Shown here piece after piece: positions 42,073 through 52,864 of a stretch of DNA of 64,000 bases (positions are counted from its first letter, which is position 1; each line of letters opens with the position of its first letter). The stretch is taken from assembly GCA_001600495.1 (NCBI GenBank), contig BCKE01000060.1, positions 124,001 to 188,000 of the forward strand. The letters are read 5' to 3'. The translations under genes were made by a program, and so were the position numbers. Under the pieces are notes generated by a model. That model saw only the letters and a list, made by a program, of their open reading frames with translations. It was not told where the DNA came from and ran no database searches. This DNA is from Pilasporangium apinafurcum. Taxonomy: Eukaryota; Oomycota; Peronosporomycetes; Pythiales; Pythiaceae.

Positions 42073-44996
42073 TTATGAGGTTTTCTTACAGCCTAGCCAT
42101 GCTTCTGCCTCCAGATCACATGGAATTCCAACACCACGTTTGATTTGCAGTCGTCGCATTTTCTCAATACCGCCTGAGATATCGCAGTAAACGACCTGCA
42201 TGCGCGCATTGAAACAAATACCTGTGGTGTTTTTATTTCTACACTCTCGAAAGAGTGTGCCGTTGCAAAGCGTATCAGATGAGTACTCAGTGGGGGACGT
42301 GTCGATCAACTCAATCGTCTTGTTGGGACAAATATCCCCCGTGGTTTGCGTGATAATAAGCTGCCAGTCGGATTTGGATATTGTATCATTCGCACATTGC
42401 ACATCCGGTTCATTTTCGCGTTTTCGACAGTTGAAGCTGCTGCGATTGCATTTCTGGATCGGCAAGAACCCATTGCAACATACTTCATTGCGGTACGTGA
42501 GACTGAAGATGCTCAACTCGCGTAGATTATGTAGCGATGGCAGGCGGGGAACATGCACAGCATCGGCTATTGTTAACGACCCGAGATTCGTGAGATCATC
42601 GAACGATGGGAATTCACGTAAGGAATGTTGCCCCGTGATTGCCAAGACTCGCAGATTGTGGAGTCCTTGAAGAGAGGGAAACCGTGGTAGCATTGGAGTG
42701 TTTCCGATGCGGATGAATCGCAGATTTTTCATACGATGAAAGAGGTTGTTCGGCAGGTATCTGAGGCTTAGACCGGTAAATCCGCCTTGAATGTGACTAC
42801 AAACAGAGAGACATAGCGAAGGAGTCAGCAGAGGCAACGAAATAAGAAAGAGTGAATAATGAAACACCAGCGTACAAATAATTGAGCTCGGTGAATTCGG
42901 TTGCCCAGTCGGGAATGACCTCGGTCCGGGAATAGATCAGGATACTACACCAACCACCAAAAAACAAAGAACAAGCAAATCGTCATTAGCATGCACATCA
43001 CTACATATAACCTATATATGAGTGCTTCTGTGACGTACAGTTGCTCCAGGTGATGGCATTTTTGTAGCGACTCCGGAAGTGCAATCAATGCTCTATTGAT
43101 GATCTGAACGGTTTTTAACTGGCCTGCTTCTGCAACTCTTGCAAGCTCTTCCGTTGCATCGGGTGGGTTGATCCATTTAGCGTAGACGCGTGGATCTGCT
43201 TTTCGGTTGACATACACCGCACACGGACAGCTACTCTCCCATTCATACCACTGATAGGACACGACCACGCAGCTCGGGTAAGGCAGACAGTTTCTTGTGG
43301 AACTTTTCACTGCAACAATTGTGTAACTCAAGATCATGGCACCAAAGCAAAGAAAGAGAACAATCCCCACCAGCAAGTGGCGGCGAATCTGGAGTTGCAT
43401 TTTCGTATTGGACACATTGGCCGGTACTTTGCGGGTAACGTGAGCGATTTTTGTTTGTCTTTGGGATCGATGATGCACTTGGATGAGATGAAAGATGATT
43501 TTCCACCACTTGAAAATCGAGATGGCAAGCAAGCCGCTTTTGACACCGATCGTAGAACTTGAATTTAGGACCAAATGTGAAAACCCCTGACGAAACATGG
43601 ATGTCTCCTTCGGATTAGCAAACAATAACGCTGTTCTATCAAAGAGTCCAGGTGCAATGGTCTCTTCTCTCGTCTTGAACTCGGCACGGTCGAAATGGAA
43701 ATTGTGATGCGCATATGTGAGCACAACCATTGGTGCAAACACCGCGAAGAACAAGTCAAACCTGTTTGTACAATGACAGTGTAAGTTCCCGTTGGGCGCC
43801 TACTTTCACATAAAAATAAAAAACAAGCGTACAGGTAAAAGAGCCGCGTGATGATAAGTGAGTGATCGACCGTTGTCCGTTGAAATCGATAAAAAGAGAT
43901 GAGCCAGTTGAACGTCAGCATAGTCGCGTAGAAATCAATGAGTGGAATGGGGAAGCCTTTGCGCAAATACGCCACGAGTGTGACCGATTGAAAGATGAGC
44001 TTTGGGAGATCAAACGCCGCCATCTACACAAACAAACAAATAAGTAGAGCTGTTGAGACACTTAAGATGACCAGTCAAGATTTTGTCATGCCTTACATAG
44101 TATGGGTGCATGCCCTTGTCGACAGGATAAAGCTTGGCGTAGAATTTTTCTATCATCGTTACTTGGAAAAACGAATTTCGTCGCGTGATTGATCGCTCAT
44201 TCTGCTGGTGCTTCTCAGGCGTTTGATTAGTCGTAGCCTTGTATATTTTCGCAGCATGAATTTTTTTTGGGAAAACCCTGGAGTCACCTTTTTCGTTCGG
44301 ATGGATAGCTGCCAGACCAACAATACTGTTTCTAGTATAGCTGATGCTGCTTCTGAGAGATTTAAAGCTCTCCATACTTTTCCTTCGTACAGGCAGCAAA
44401 AGTTTATGCCTGAAAAACACCATCAGAACCAGCAGCACGAGATAGCAGCTGCCAAATAACGCAAGCACAAATATCGCGCCGGCCATGTACCTGAATTCAG
44501 TCTCAGGCAATAACCAGAACGCACCATTGTCCAGACTCTCCGTGTTCATGATCGCATTGGCGAATGCTTCTGGATTGACTTGAATGGCTGCCTGTCCGAA
44601 GAGTGCGATGGCAGAGAACAAGAACGCAATAACCATGGGAATACCCAACAACCCAAAGACTTGGAAGAATCCATCGTTGTACTGCACATGTAATGGTTCA
44701 CGCTGACCGATGCTAGCGGTTCCCGATCGACGACGATAGCGAATTCTATCAGCAGGTGAAAATGTAAATGGGTCAGAAGATGGAGTGAGTATGGCTGAGA
44801 TATCTTGAGATTTCGACGTGCCGAGGCAAAGATTTTGGAGCGCTGGATCTGAATTTGCGCGCATTAAGAGCCGTGGAACAGCTGCTGACCCATTCTTATC
44901 GGCACTAGTGCCGCTGGAAGGGAATTGCACTTGTTCTTCTGGACGCATTGTCGTGGAGGACATTTCTTTGACACGATCTGATATATATCTCCTCAT
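42073..44996 (-). CDS. Multi-pass membrane LRR protein, WLGC family (copy A)
   Basis: Five exons on the minus strand: 44996-44097, 44023-43833, 43761-43039, 42944-42876 and 42796-42073, giving 868 residues. The Ser/Arg-rich N-terminus is followed by two helices (FGLLGIPMVIAFLFSAIALF and a second near residue 170-195). Exon 2 encodes PKLIFQSVTLVAYLRKGFPI and two more membrane stretches. Exon 3 gives further helices and then a Cys-rich external region (YPSCVVVSYQWYEWESSCPC). Exon 4 is exactly 69 nt, one LRR. Exon 5 carries more LRRs (LPSLHNLRELSIFSL), then a Cys-rich end (NEVCCNGF .. CNDT-like ligands .. AWLGC). Exons 2 and 4 are the same length in all three intact copies. It looks like a surface receptor, but no signalling domain is visible. 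It is in tandem with copy B. Confidence 0.85.
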
Positions 44997-45307
44997 ATGA
45001 AAGAATGACTAGATAGAATTCTGGACGTTGCCGTTTGTTTCGGTTGTTTTCTAAAGCAAAGGTATTCCATGCTGTCGTTTCAAATGTCCGATATTATTAG
45101 CAGTAGACTAATGCAGGAGAAGTCTCACAACGAAGTTCCAGTAAGCATCAAAATGATATCAATCGATCGTGCTTTTCTATTTCGTTAGTACGAGGAAACA
45201 ACCGTTGATCGATAGATGTATGACAGGCAAGTGCAATGTAATATACATCAACGTTCACAAATTCCATACTCTGATGGAGATTTAAATCCTTCCTTGGTTC
45301 ATGTGCC
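44997..45307. other. Intergenic between membrane-LRR copies A and B
   Basis: This 311-bp spacer between two tandem genes on the same strand is the 5' region of copy A. No further feature is seen. Confidence 0.5.
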
Positions 45308-48129
45308 TCATTTGCCCACACACCCCAGCCATGCTTCTTCAATTGGATCACAAGGAATTCCCACACCAAGTGCGATCTGCAAACGTCGCAAGCGCTCAAA
45401 ATCGCCAGAAGTGTCACAATAGATGACCTGCATACGCACATTGAAGCACATGCCGATGGTGTTTCCCAGTTGACATTGACGAAAAAGCACGCCATCACAG
45501 AGTGTGTCGGTCGTATAGTTGGTGGGTGATGTATCGATGAGATCGATGGTCATTTTCGGGCATACCGTTCCTGTTGTTTCCTCTGTGGCCACTTTAAGAT
45601 CTGTCGCCGAAATCGACTCATTAACACACACAACGGCTGGTTCATTGTTCCGTTGGGAGCACTGAAAGTCGCTGAGATTGCATTGCCCGCGTTTCATAAA
45701 GCCATTACAACACATTTCGTTGCGGTAAAAGAGACTGAATGATTCCAAGTGAATGAGTGCCTGAAGTGAGGGCAGTCGATGCACGTGAATCGCATCAGCA
45801 ATTGCGAGTGTACGTAAATGTATGAGGTCGTCGAAATTCGGGAATTCACGCATTGCATGTGGAGCAGTGATGCCGAGATATTGCAGCTTCGAGAGACCAT
45901 CAAAAGATGGGAGTTCAGTGAGCTGTGGGATGACACCGAGGCGAAGGAACCGCAAATCACTCATGTGCGAATAGAGATTTTTTGGGAGAAACGTCAGGCT
46001 TCTGCCCGTGAAATCCCCCTGGATATGCCTGGAAATGTCAAGTGAAGTTGATAGTTACTTGTTAGAATCAAGAGTTCGATAAAGTTCAAGCTAGGAATGA
46101 CGTACATATATTGCAGCTTGGTCAGTTCGCCCCCCCATTCTGGAATCGCTGTCGTTTTTGTATAAAGCAGAATCCTACGGATAGTACAATCAACAGAACA
46201 GTAAAACCTGTAATCTATCCTCACACAGTTGCAGAAGTATTTAGAATGCCACTATGACGTACAGTTGCTCGAGCTTCTTGCAGTTGCGCACCGAATCTGG
46301 TAGTGTTGGCAACGCGCGGTTGACGATCTGAATCGTGTTCAACTGGCCCTCCTGCGCAAGAATCGACAGTTCTTGCATGGCATCCGGTGGGTCAATCCAT
46401 TCTTCGTACGTTTTTGGGTCGGTCTTGCGGTTGATGTAAACCAAACAAGGGCAGCCGGGAAAGTTGACGTACCACTTATAAGCCACCACGACGCAGTTTG
46501 GGTAAGGTGCACAATTCCTAGAGCTACTGATGATGGCTGCGATTGTGTACGTGAGTATGCCCACGGCAAAGCCAATGAAGGAAAGAATGCCTACAAGCAA
46601 ATGACGACGTGATTTTCGGCGGGGTGGTTTAGTTACGTGAGAAGTGACGAGTTGGCGCTGGTTGCTGTGATTGAACCGAACGAGGTACACGACAATCTTG
46701 AGCCACTTGTAGAGCGACAGTAGCAATAAGCCGCCCTTGATGCCGATACTATCGCTAGATTTGAGCAACAAGTACTCAAAACCGAGTTTAAAGATGATCA
46801 ACTGCGTTGGATCGGCGTACAACCTTGCCGTACGGTCAAAAGTCCCGGCAGGCAGCGTATCTTCTCGGGTTTGAAACTCGGCACGATCGAAGTGAAAGTT
46901 GTAATACGCGTAGGAAAGCGCAACCACCGGTGCAAACACCGCGAAGAACAAGTCAAAGCTGAACGAAACAAAAGAGTCAAAAAAAATTAGCTTAGTGATC
47001 CATACATTTGTTCGTCGGTGGCACATACAGGTAAAAGCATCGCGTGATGGCAAGGGAATGATCGATGGTAGTCTTTTGAAAGCGATAGATAGTGATGAAC
47101 CAGTTGATCGTGAGCATTGCCGCGTAAAAGATGGTGACAGGAAGAGGGAAGCCCTTGCGAAGGTACCCCACCAAGGTGATTGACTGGAAAATGAGCTTTG
47201 GAAGGTCGAAAAACACCATCTAGATACATAATCCGCACATGGTCAATAGAGAATTAGAAAGAAAAGAGTCAATACACCCTTAAACGCACATAGTAAGCGT
47301 GGAAAGTGCCGTCTATGGGGGAAAGCTGCGCGTAAATTCCAGCTATACTGTTCCTTTTCTGACGAGCGTGGCTATGGGGTGGTAATGTATTGGTGTTGTC
47401 ATTGCATTTCTTGTGATGATTCGTTTGTGATTTTACGGTATTCGCTTGATGAATCTTGTCGTTCGGAACAGGTTGAACAACAGGAGGAGCTCTTGGTTTT
47501 ATCCCCAGGACCCACCGAAGAGGTGGATTAACGCATGCAAAAGTAATACTCCACCAGCTCCTGATTGTGGTTATCTGTTTCTTGTGGGTTCTGAACGTTT
47601 GGATAAGTTTGTGACGGAAAAACAACATTAAAAAGATCAATACGACATAAGAAGCGCCACAGAATATGAACAGCGCAGTCGCAATACTCATTGACATGCG
47701 GTCGGTTTCGCCAATGAGCCAGAAATTGCCATTGTCGAATTCACTCGTGTCCATGATAGTGTTGGCGAATTCTTCTGGATAAATCTGGATATAGGCTTGC
47801 ACAAACAGAGCTGCCGCCGAGAGTGCAAATGCAACCACCGTTGGTAGTCCAAGTGGACCAAATGTGCGAAAAAAGCTGCCGTTGTACATGGCATCCAGCG
47901 ACTCTCGTCTGCCGATGGATGCTGTAGATGAGCGCCGATGTCGCGGTTGCAAAGTCACATGAGTCGACAAAGGGGAAGAAATATTCACAGGTGGGGATGT
48001 TCTGGAAGTTTTCAGTAACTCAGTATCCGATAACGATCGAATGACTTCACTGCCATTACTAGGCTTAGATGATGAAAACAAATCTACAGTCGTCGCGACG
48101 ACATGGGATTCGTTGAATCGGCGCTCCAT
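45308..48129 (-). CDS. Multi-pass membrane LRR protein, WLGC family (copy B)
   Basis: Five exons on the minus strand: 48129-47290, 47219-47029, 46958-46263, 46174-46106 and 46028-45308, giving 838 residues. The layout matches copy A: two N-terminal helices (FGPLGLPTVVAFALSAAALF first), the PKLIFQSITLVGYLRKGFPL exon of 191 nt, a helix-rich third exon ending in a Cys-rich ectodomain start (YPNCVVVAYKWYVNFPGCPC), a 69-nt exon with a single LRR, and a final exon with LRRs, NEMCCNGF and WLGC near the end. The start region differs most between copies. The gene is head to head with the methyltransferase at 48419. The 289-bp gap holds a CGGTATA/TTTACCG palindrome shared with two other divergent gaps. 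Confidence 0.85.
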
Positions 48130-48360
48130 TGAATTTTCACGTACTACCGAATGCTCTGCTGATTAAATTTATGTCAAATGGGCGACTGGATTGCTTTCCA
48201 TGCAGGAAGGCAGTCGAATTCTATTACCCACGTCCAACAATAGCAAAGCCACCGTGTCAATGCAGCTATGAGCAATTTATAGTCAACCCTAAACCTACTA
48301 TAAATGTACCCAAGTCTACTTAACATTACTGTTTTCAACATGTTGATTTAGGGAAAACAG

Positions 48361-48408
48361 CACGGTATATTTTTACCGAGTCAAATGCCGGCGTTTACCG
48401 TTTTTCGG
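48361..48408. promoter_or_regulatory. CGGTATA/TTTACCG palindromes in a divergent promoter
   Basis: CGGTATATTTTTACCG lies at 48363-48378 and GCGTTTACCGTTTTTCGG at 48391-48408, ending 11 bp before the methyltransferase ATG and about 230 bp upstream of membrane-LRR copy B. The first palindrome is almost the same as the one at 59644-59658. Confidence 0.5.
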
Positions 48409-48418
48409 AATTGCAAGA

Positions 48419-49358
48419 ATGAACACTGGGACAGGAATGGAGGAGATTGTGCAGGTATTTGAGGAGGAGAATGTGCAGACTCTCGAGGAATCGCTCCGCG
48501 TGCGCGTGTACAGCCAGGAGCTTACACTCTCGCTATTGCTGGTGCGTTTGCGTGTATGTACTAATGTCATTGTAGTTACCGAGTGTAAGTTTGATGAGTA
48601 TGGATGCAGAAAGAAGACGAATTGGCACCACTGTTCTCAGGTGCAGCTTGGGCTGGCACGCTACTGTGGGATGCGGCGGTGCATCTTACGCGGCATTTTT
48701 TGGTGAAATACCGAGACGAGTTAGCATCTCCGACGAATACATTGCGTGTGCTGGAGTTGGGCGCTGGCATGTACGTGGAAATTGCTTAGTTATACTCGGA
48801 AATGTAAGGAGCTACACCACTAAATTACCAAATCCATGACACAGAGGGGTTCCAGGCATGGCAGCACGAATTGCAGGTGCAAGGGACGTCGTGATCACCG
48901 AGCAAGATGATCTACTAGATCTCATGCATCGAAATTTGGCCGGAAATGACCAGGTGCTGCGCATATCTAGTGAGCTGCACAACTCAATGAAGGATGGATC
49001 GATCGTCGCTCGTGCACTCAGCTGGGGAGTGGACGAAACAATGACGTACTTTAAACAATTTCCCGATGAACGCGTGGACGTGGTGTTGTCATGTGATTGT
49101 ATCTATGAACCGCTTTATGGGCAATCATGGAAGGCATTGGCGCAGACCATGGCGCTGTTTTGTATATCAAACCCTAAGTGCATAGTGTTGATGTGCGTAG
49201 AGCGCAGAAACCAAGACGGAATTGACAAATTCCTCGCGTTTGTGGACCAGGAGACACAACTATCCTGCCATTTGCAGGAACAGACTGTGGGAACCAAGAA
49301 TAATCGACTCGAGTTGTATTATCTAAGGCTGAGCGAGTCAACATCAGCATCATCATAA
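48419..49358 (+). CDS. METTL21-like (methyltransferase family 16) protein
   Basis: Four exons: 48419-48541, 48576-48584, 48610-48770 and 48845-49358, giving 268 residues. The second is a 9-nt micro-exon (encodes LPS) flanked by TTGTAG and GTAAGT. Skipping it also keeps the frame. The SAM-binding motif is completed across the third intron: VLELGAGIGVPGMAARIAGA, then VVITE. A later strand DVVLSCDCIYEPLY matches the D-x-x-Y post-motif of the METTL21 group, and WDAAVHLTRHF precedes the first motif, as usual in lysine methyltransferases of this family. A protein-lysine methyltransferase is the family expectation. The target cannot be told from sequence. Confidence 0.83.
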
Positions 49359-49440
49359 AAAAATGCACAAGCAACGAGGTACTTACGATATGGAGATATA
49401 GGTATTCGCAGAATAGACAACGTGGTTGACGTTTTTTTGT

Positions 49441-51772
49441 TTACATGGGCCGATGCCATACTTCTTCGCATTGGTAAGCCTTGGGAGTGACTTGAATGAC
49501 GACATGCAACGGAATGTTGAGCGTTGGACACTCTGAAGGATCCTTATTGGTCAAGTACGCATACAACACTCGCAAAATTGCTTGGTGTGCAACGATCAGC
49601 ACCGGTTGGTCCATACGCATAAGCTCGGTGATCACCGGCTCCAGTCGATGAATCACATCCTGATATGATTCACCGCGTGGGTATCGATAGTACAATTTAT
49701 TGTTCTTTCGCGCAAGATACTCGTCAGGCATTTCTTCCGCAACTTGTTCGTACGTCATGCCATCGCAAATACCTGCATCAATCTCGTCCAATTGCTTCCA
49801 TTTCACAACAGAGCGCCCTCGAGCTGCAATACGCTCAACAGTCATCCCAGTCCGCAGCATCGTGGACGTCCATACAGCGAGTTCTGTGTCTGGCGCGGGG
49901 TAGTACGCATTGATGAATCGGTCCAATTGCATCGCATACTGCATTCCTAACGGACTCAGCGGTGAATCTCCTCCGATACGCTTTTGTGTGTTGTACATGC
50001 TCTCACCATGGCGACTTAACCAAATCGGACGCGGTTTCAATTGCAAATTCGCCATGAGAAACATAATTCGCGACTGTAAATAGCCATAGACTTGGTTGCA
50101 AAAAATCTGACGACCAACATCAATCACCTTGATGAATGGCACATCTTCGCGTTCGGATTCCATCGTTTCATAAATGGGTAGATAGTGGTTAATGCGATTG
50201 TTGTAGTCTTCAGCAGCCTCGATCATCGTTTGCCCAGCGTAATCTGCGGAATTTAGCTTCATCTCGTTGATTGATGTTGCGATCAACTCTGGTGCATCAC
50301 AAACAGACTCGATAAACATGACTTCACTCTTGTACTGCCGCAATACTTCCTCACGCAGCCACTGCCGTCGCTCCATTGTCACATTCGAAGCATCAAAGAT
50401 CACACAATCGCACGAGTCGCTTTGCAACGCAGCAATCGAGTCTTGAAGACATTTCTTCGTAATATCTGCCCGAATTTGATACGACTCTTCATTTTGCGGA
50501 TCCCAAAACGCATGACTCAGATTTGCCCCCACAAGTTTGCGCCGATATTCGCCCGTGTTGAAAATTTTGCTCTGGTGCCCCATCCATGTCAAGTGACGAG
50601 CGAGAATATTGCCAATAAAAGTCTTTCCCCGCCCGGGTAAACCCACAAGAAAAATTACAAGCTTGCCACCACTCCGACGCTTGACAGTTGTTAGTCCATC
50701 GACCAGCACCGACCGGTGGCCACCCAGCTGCGCACGCATATTGTGCTCATATGTGACCAAATCGCCGCCGAAGTGCTGTGTCGTGGCTGCCAACAAGATC
50801 GAACTCGTGTTCATATCGTTCAAGTAATTCGAGTATTTCGGTGTGACTTCATCGGAAGCAGTGCTTGCATGCGTGAGCGATTCTTCACTGTGCGAACGTG
50901 TCAACGTGCCTGCGCGTGATCGAGAGCCGTGGCTGTGGTGGTGGTGATGATGATGATGATGCTGATGATGATGATGCGCATCATCGACATTGAGTCCATA
51001 CTCCGAGTCTTCCGTCTCCTGAGGTTGACGTAATTGCGTCAATAGCGGTGGTGGTGAATCAGACGAAGAATTTTTGCGCCGAAGGCGTGCGGGAGACTTT
51101 GAACCACGCATCACTGGTGATGAGGAAATCGTCTGCATGCGAATCTTCGTCAGTTCCTCAGTAGCAACGGGATTCATCACAGGCAAACCATTATCACCAC
51201 GAATCATCGTACGGATCGGATGGTGCACCGCTTTGGCCATTGTTGCAGCATCAGTGTCAGGTGTGATTTTGATGAAATTGTTCAAATTTCCATACTCGTC
51301 CGGTGCAAACGCTACTTCTGGGTCGTATTTCCACGCGCCATCGACGCAATATTTGAAGAAATGCACCCCCACGGGTAAAAACAATTTGATTGCAAAGCCC
51401 CCCTTCGTGGCTTCAGTATCTGGTTTCTTCTCTAGCAAGATCTGTGACCCCCAACTATCCACGAACAAACACAAAAGCACACACGTACGCAGCAAATATC
51501 ACCAACAGATAGTGTTAGCAATGAACCATACACGAATCAACGTTTCTCCTTATAATTTCGCATGAAAAAGAATATCAGGAGATACAACAAATGAAGAGCT
51601 ACACTCACTTGTTGAACGTGCCCGTGATCCCCACAGACGTGCAAGGCTGCGTCCACTCGAACAGCGCTGGGTAAAGATCTTCGCCATCCTTTAGCACATC
51701 ATGCGTGGTTATTTTCTCTACATTTGCATCGAGAGACAACGAGAGCGGCGGTGGAACGTCTTCTTCTGTCAT
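49441..51772 (-). CDS. CBM48 plus 6-phosphofructo-2-kinase/fructose-2,6-bisphosphatase
   Basis: Two exons on the minus strand, 51772-51609 and 51454-49441, giving 725 residues. The join rebuilds GTFNNWGSQILL, the core of an AMPK-beta-type glycogen-binding (CBM48) domain at about residues 35-125 (LPVGVHFFKYCVDG .. NNFIKI). A linker with a long His run (50935-50980) follows. The kinase half has the Walker A GLPGRGKT near 325, FNTGEYRRK and FDASNVTMERR. The phosphatase half starts SRHGES with the catalytic His at 537 and keeps LDEIDAGICDG and ESYQDVIHRLEP. The enzyme sets the level of fructose-2,6-bisphosphate, which steers glycolysis against gluconeogenesis. The glucan-binding domain may tie that signal to storage glucan. 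Confidence 0.93.
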
Positions 51773-52864
51773 GTTAATGAGCTTTGTGTACTTGCGTTCT
51801 GTTTTAGATCTGACGTTTGTACAACCTACAGAAAAACGAACCAACGCAAGATGAAGGAGTGCGAACTTAACGGGCCAGTTCCCTATAACCCTACGGTCCC
51901 ATTATGAATGAACCGGTTCAGGAGTTTGGGGTTGTTATTGACCAATCAGAGCTCCATATTGAATATCCGGTTAACAAAATATATGCGGTTAGGTGTATAG
52001 TCAGATTTGTTTTAAACGCAATATGAAGATTCCTAGAGTGAAATTCGAACTTAATGCTGATAAATAGCAACCCAGAGGCGTCACCACCTTCCTTTGATGA
52101 TGTTGACCTGAGTTGAATTGCTCCGCGTTTTGGATAACGCTACTATAATGGCTCAATGTTTTGGATAACGTTAATATAATAGCTCAGCGTTTTAGGCAAC
52201 GGTGCTATAATGGTTTAGAGCTGACTCATGGTGCAGCGCAAGATTCACGACCCCATATGAAATCGCCTGTTCTGACCCCAAAGTAACACTGGACTTGAAT
52301 GCTCATCATGAATGGGATAAGCAAGCATGAACCTTGTGAACTCGCTCATACACGTCAGAATCATCTCAGACGTCATGATCTGTAATTGATGTTTTGCCAA
52401 ATATTGGTCATTCCTAACCCGGTTTGCGTTTCTAGCACGTAGACGAAATACTAGAAGGAAGCCGGTAAAGAGTGCGTATTTTTGCTGATGCTGATCAGTT
52501 GAAGCTAGAATTTTTTTTCGTTTTCTTCAATTTTTAAGTTCGCAAATCAATGTCGACTGCTAAGTTCGCAAAATTTGTTTTAAACACTTCTCCTAATCTG
52601 TTTCAAAAAACAGGAGATAGTCAGTAGACAGACCGCTGCTTTCTTGTGCGATATGTGCAGCAAAATAATTACAAATCTAGCCAATTTTTTCTTGCGCGCA
52701 GCGCGTTGTTGACAATCGACAGTACTCGCTCACGCATTTGGTCTGAACGGATCTAAGAGCATCTTCTTTCCTTCCATCTTCTCTTGTGTGGAAGCCATCA
52801 CATTCGTTTATTCCATCTCTCTTCACATATTTACACAAGTGGCTGTGATTGACTAGTCAGAAGG
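51773..52864. other. Divergent intergenic region
   Basis: This 1.1-kb gap is the 5' region of both the PFK2/FBPase2 fusion (minus) and the GH5 gene (plus). It holds the 31-bp tandem repeat at 52120-52212 and a short direct repeat, AAGTTCGCAAA, near 52540-52570. No coding gene is supported. Confidence 0.5.
52120..52212 (+). repeat. 31-bp tandem repeat, three units
   Basis: Three head-to-tail units of exactly 31 bp start at 52120, 52151 and 52182, built on GCTC..CGTTTTGGATAACG..ATAATG. The copies differ at several positions, so the array is not recent. Confidence 0.8.

Noticed and set aside
45216-45422. A small plus-strand frame overlapping the 3' end of membrane-LRR copy B
   Set aside because: It is antisense to the conserved Cys-rich C-terminus and has no independent support.
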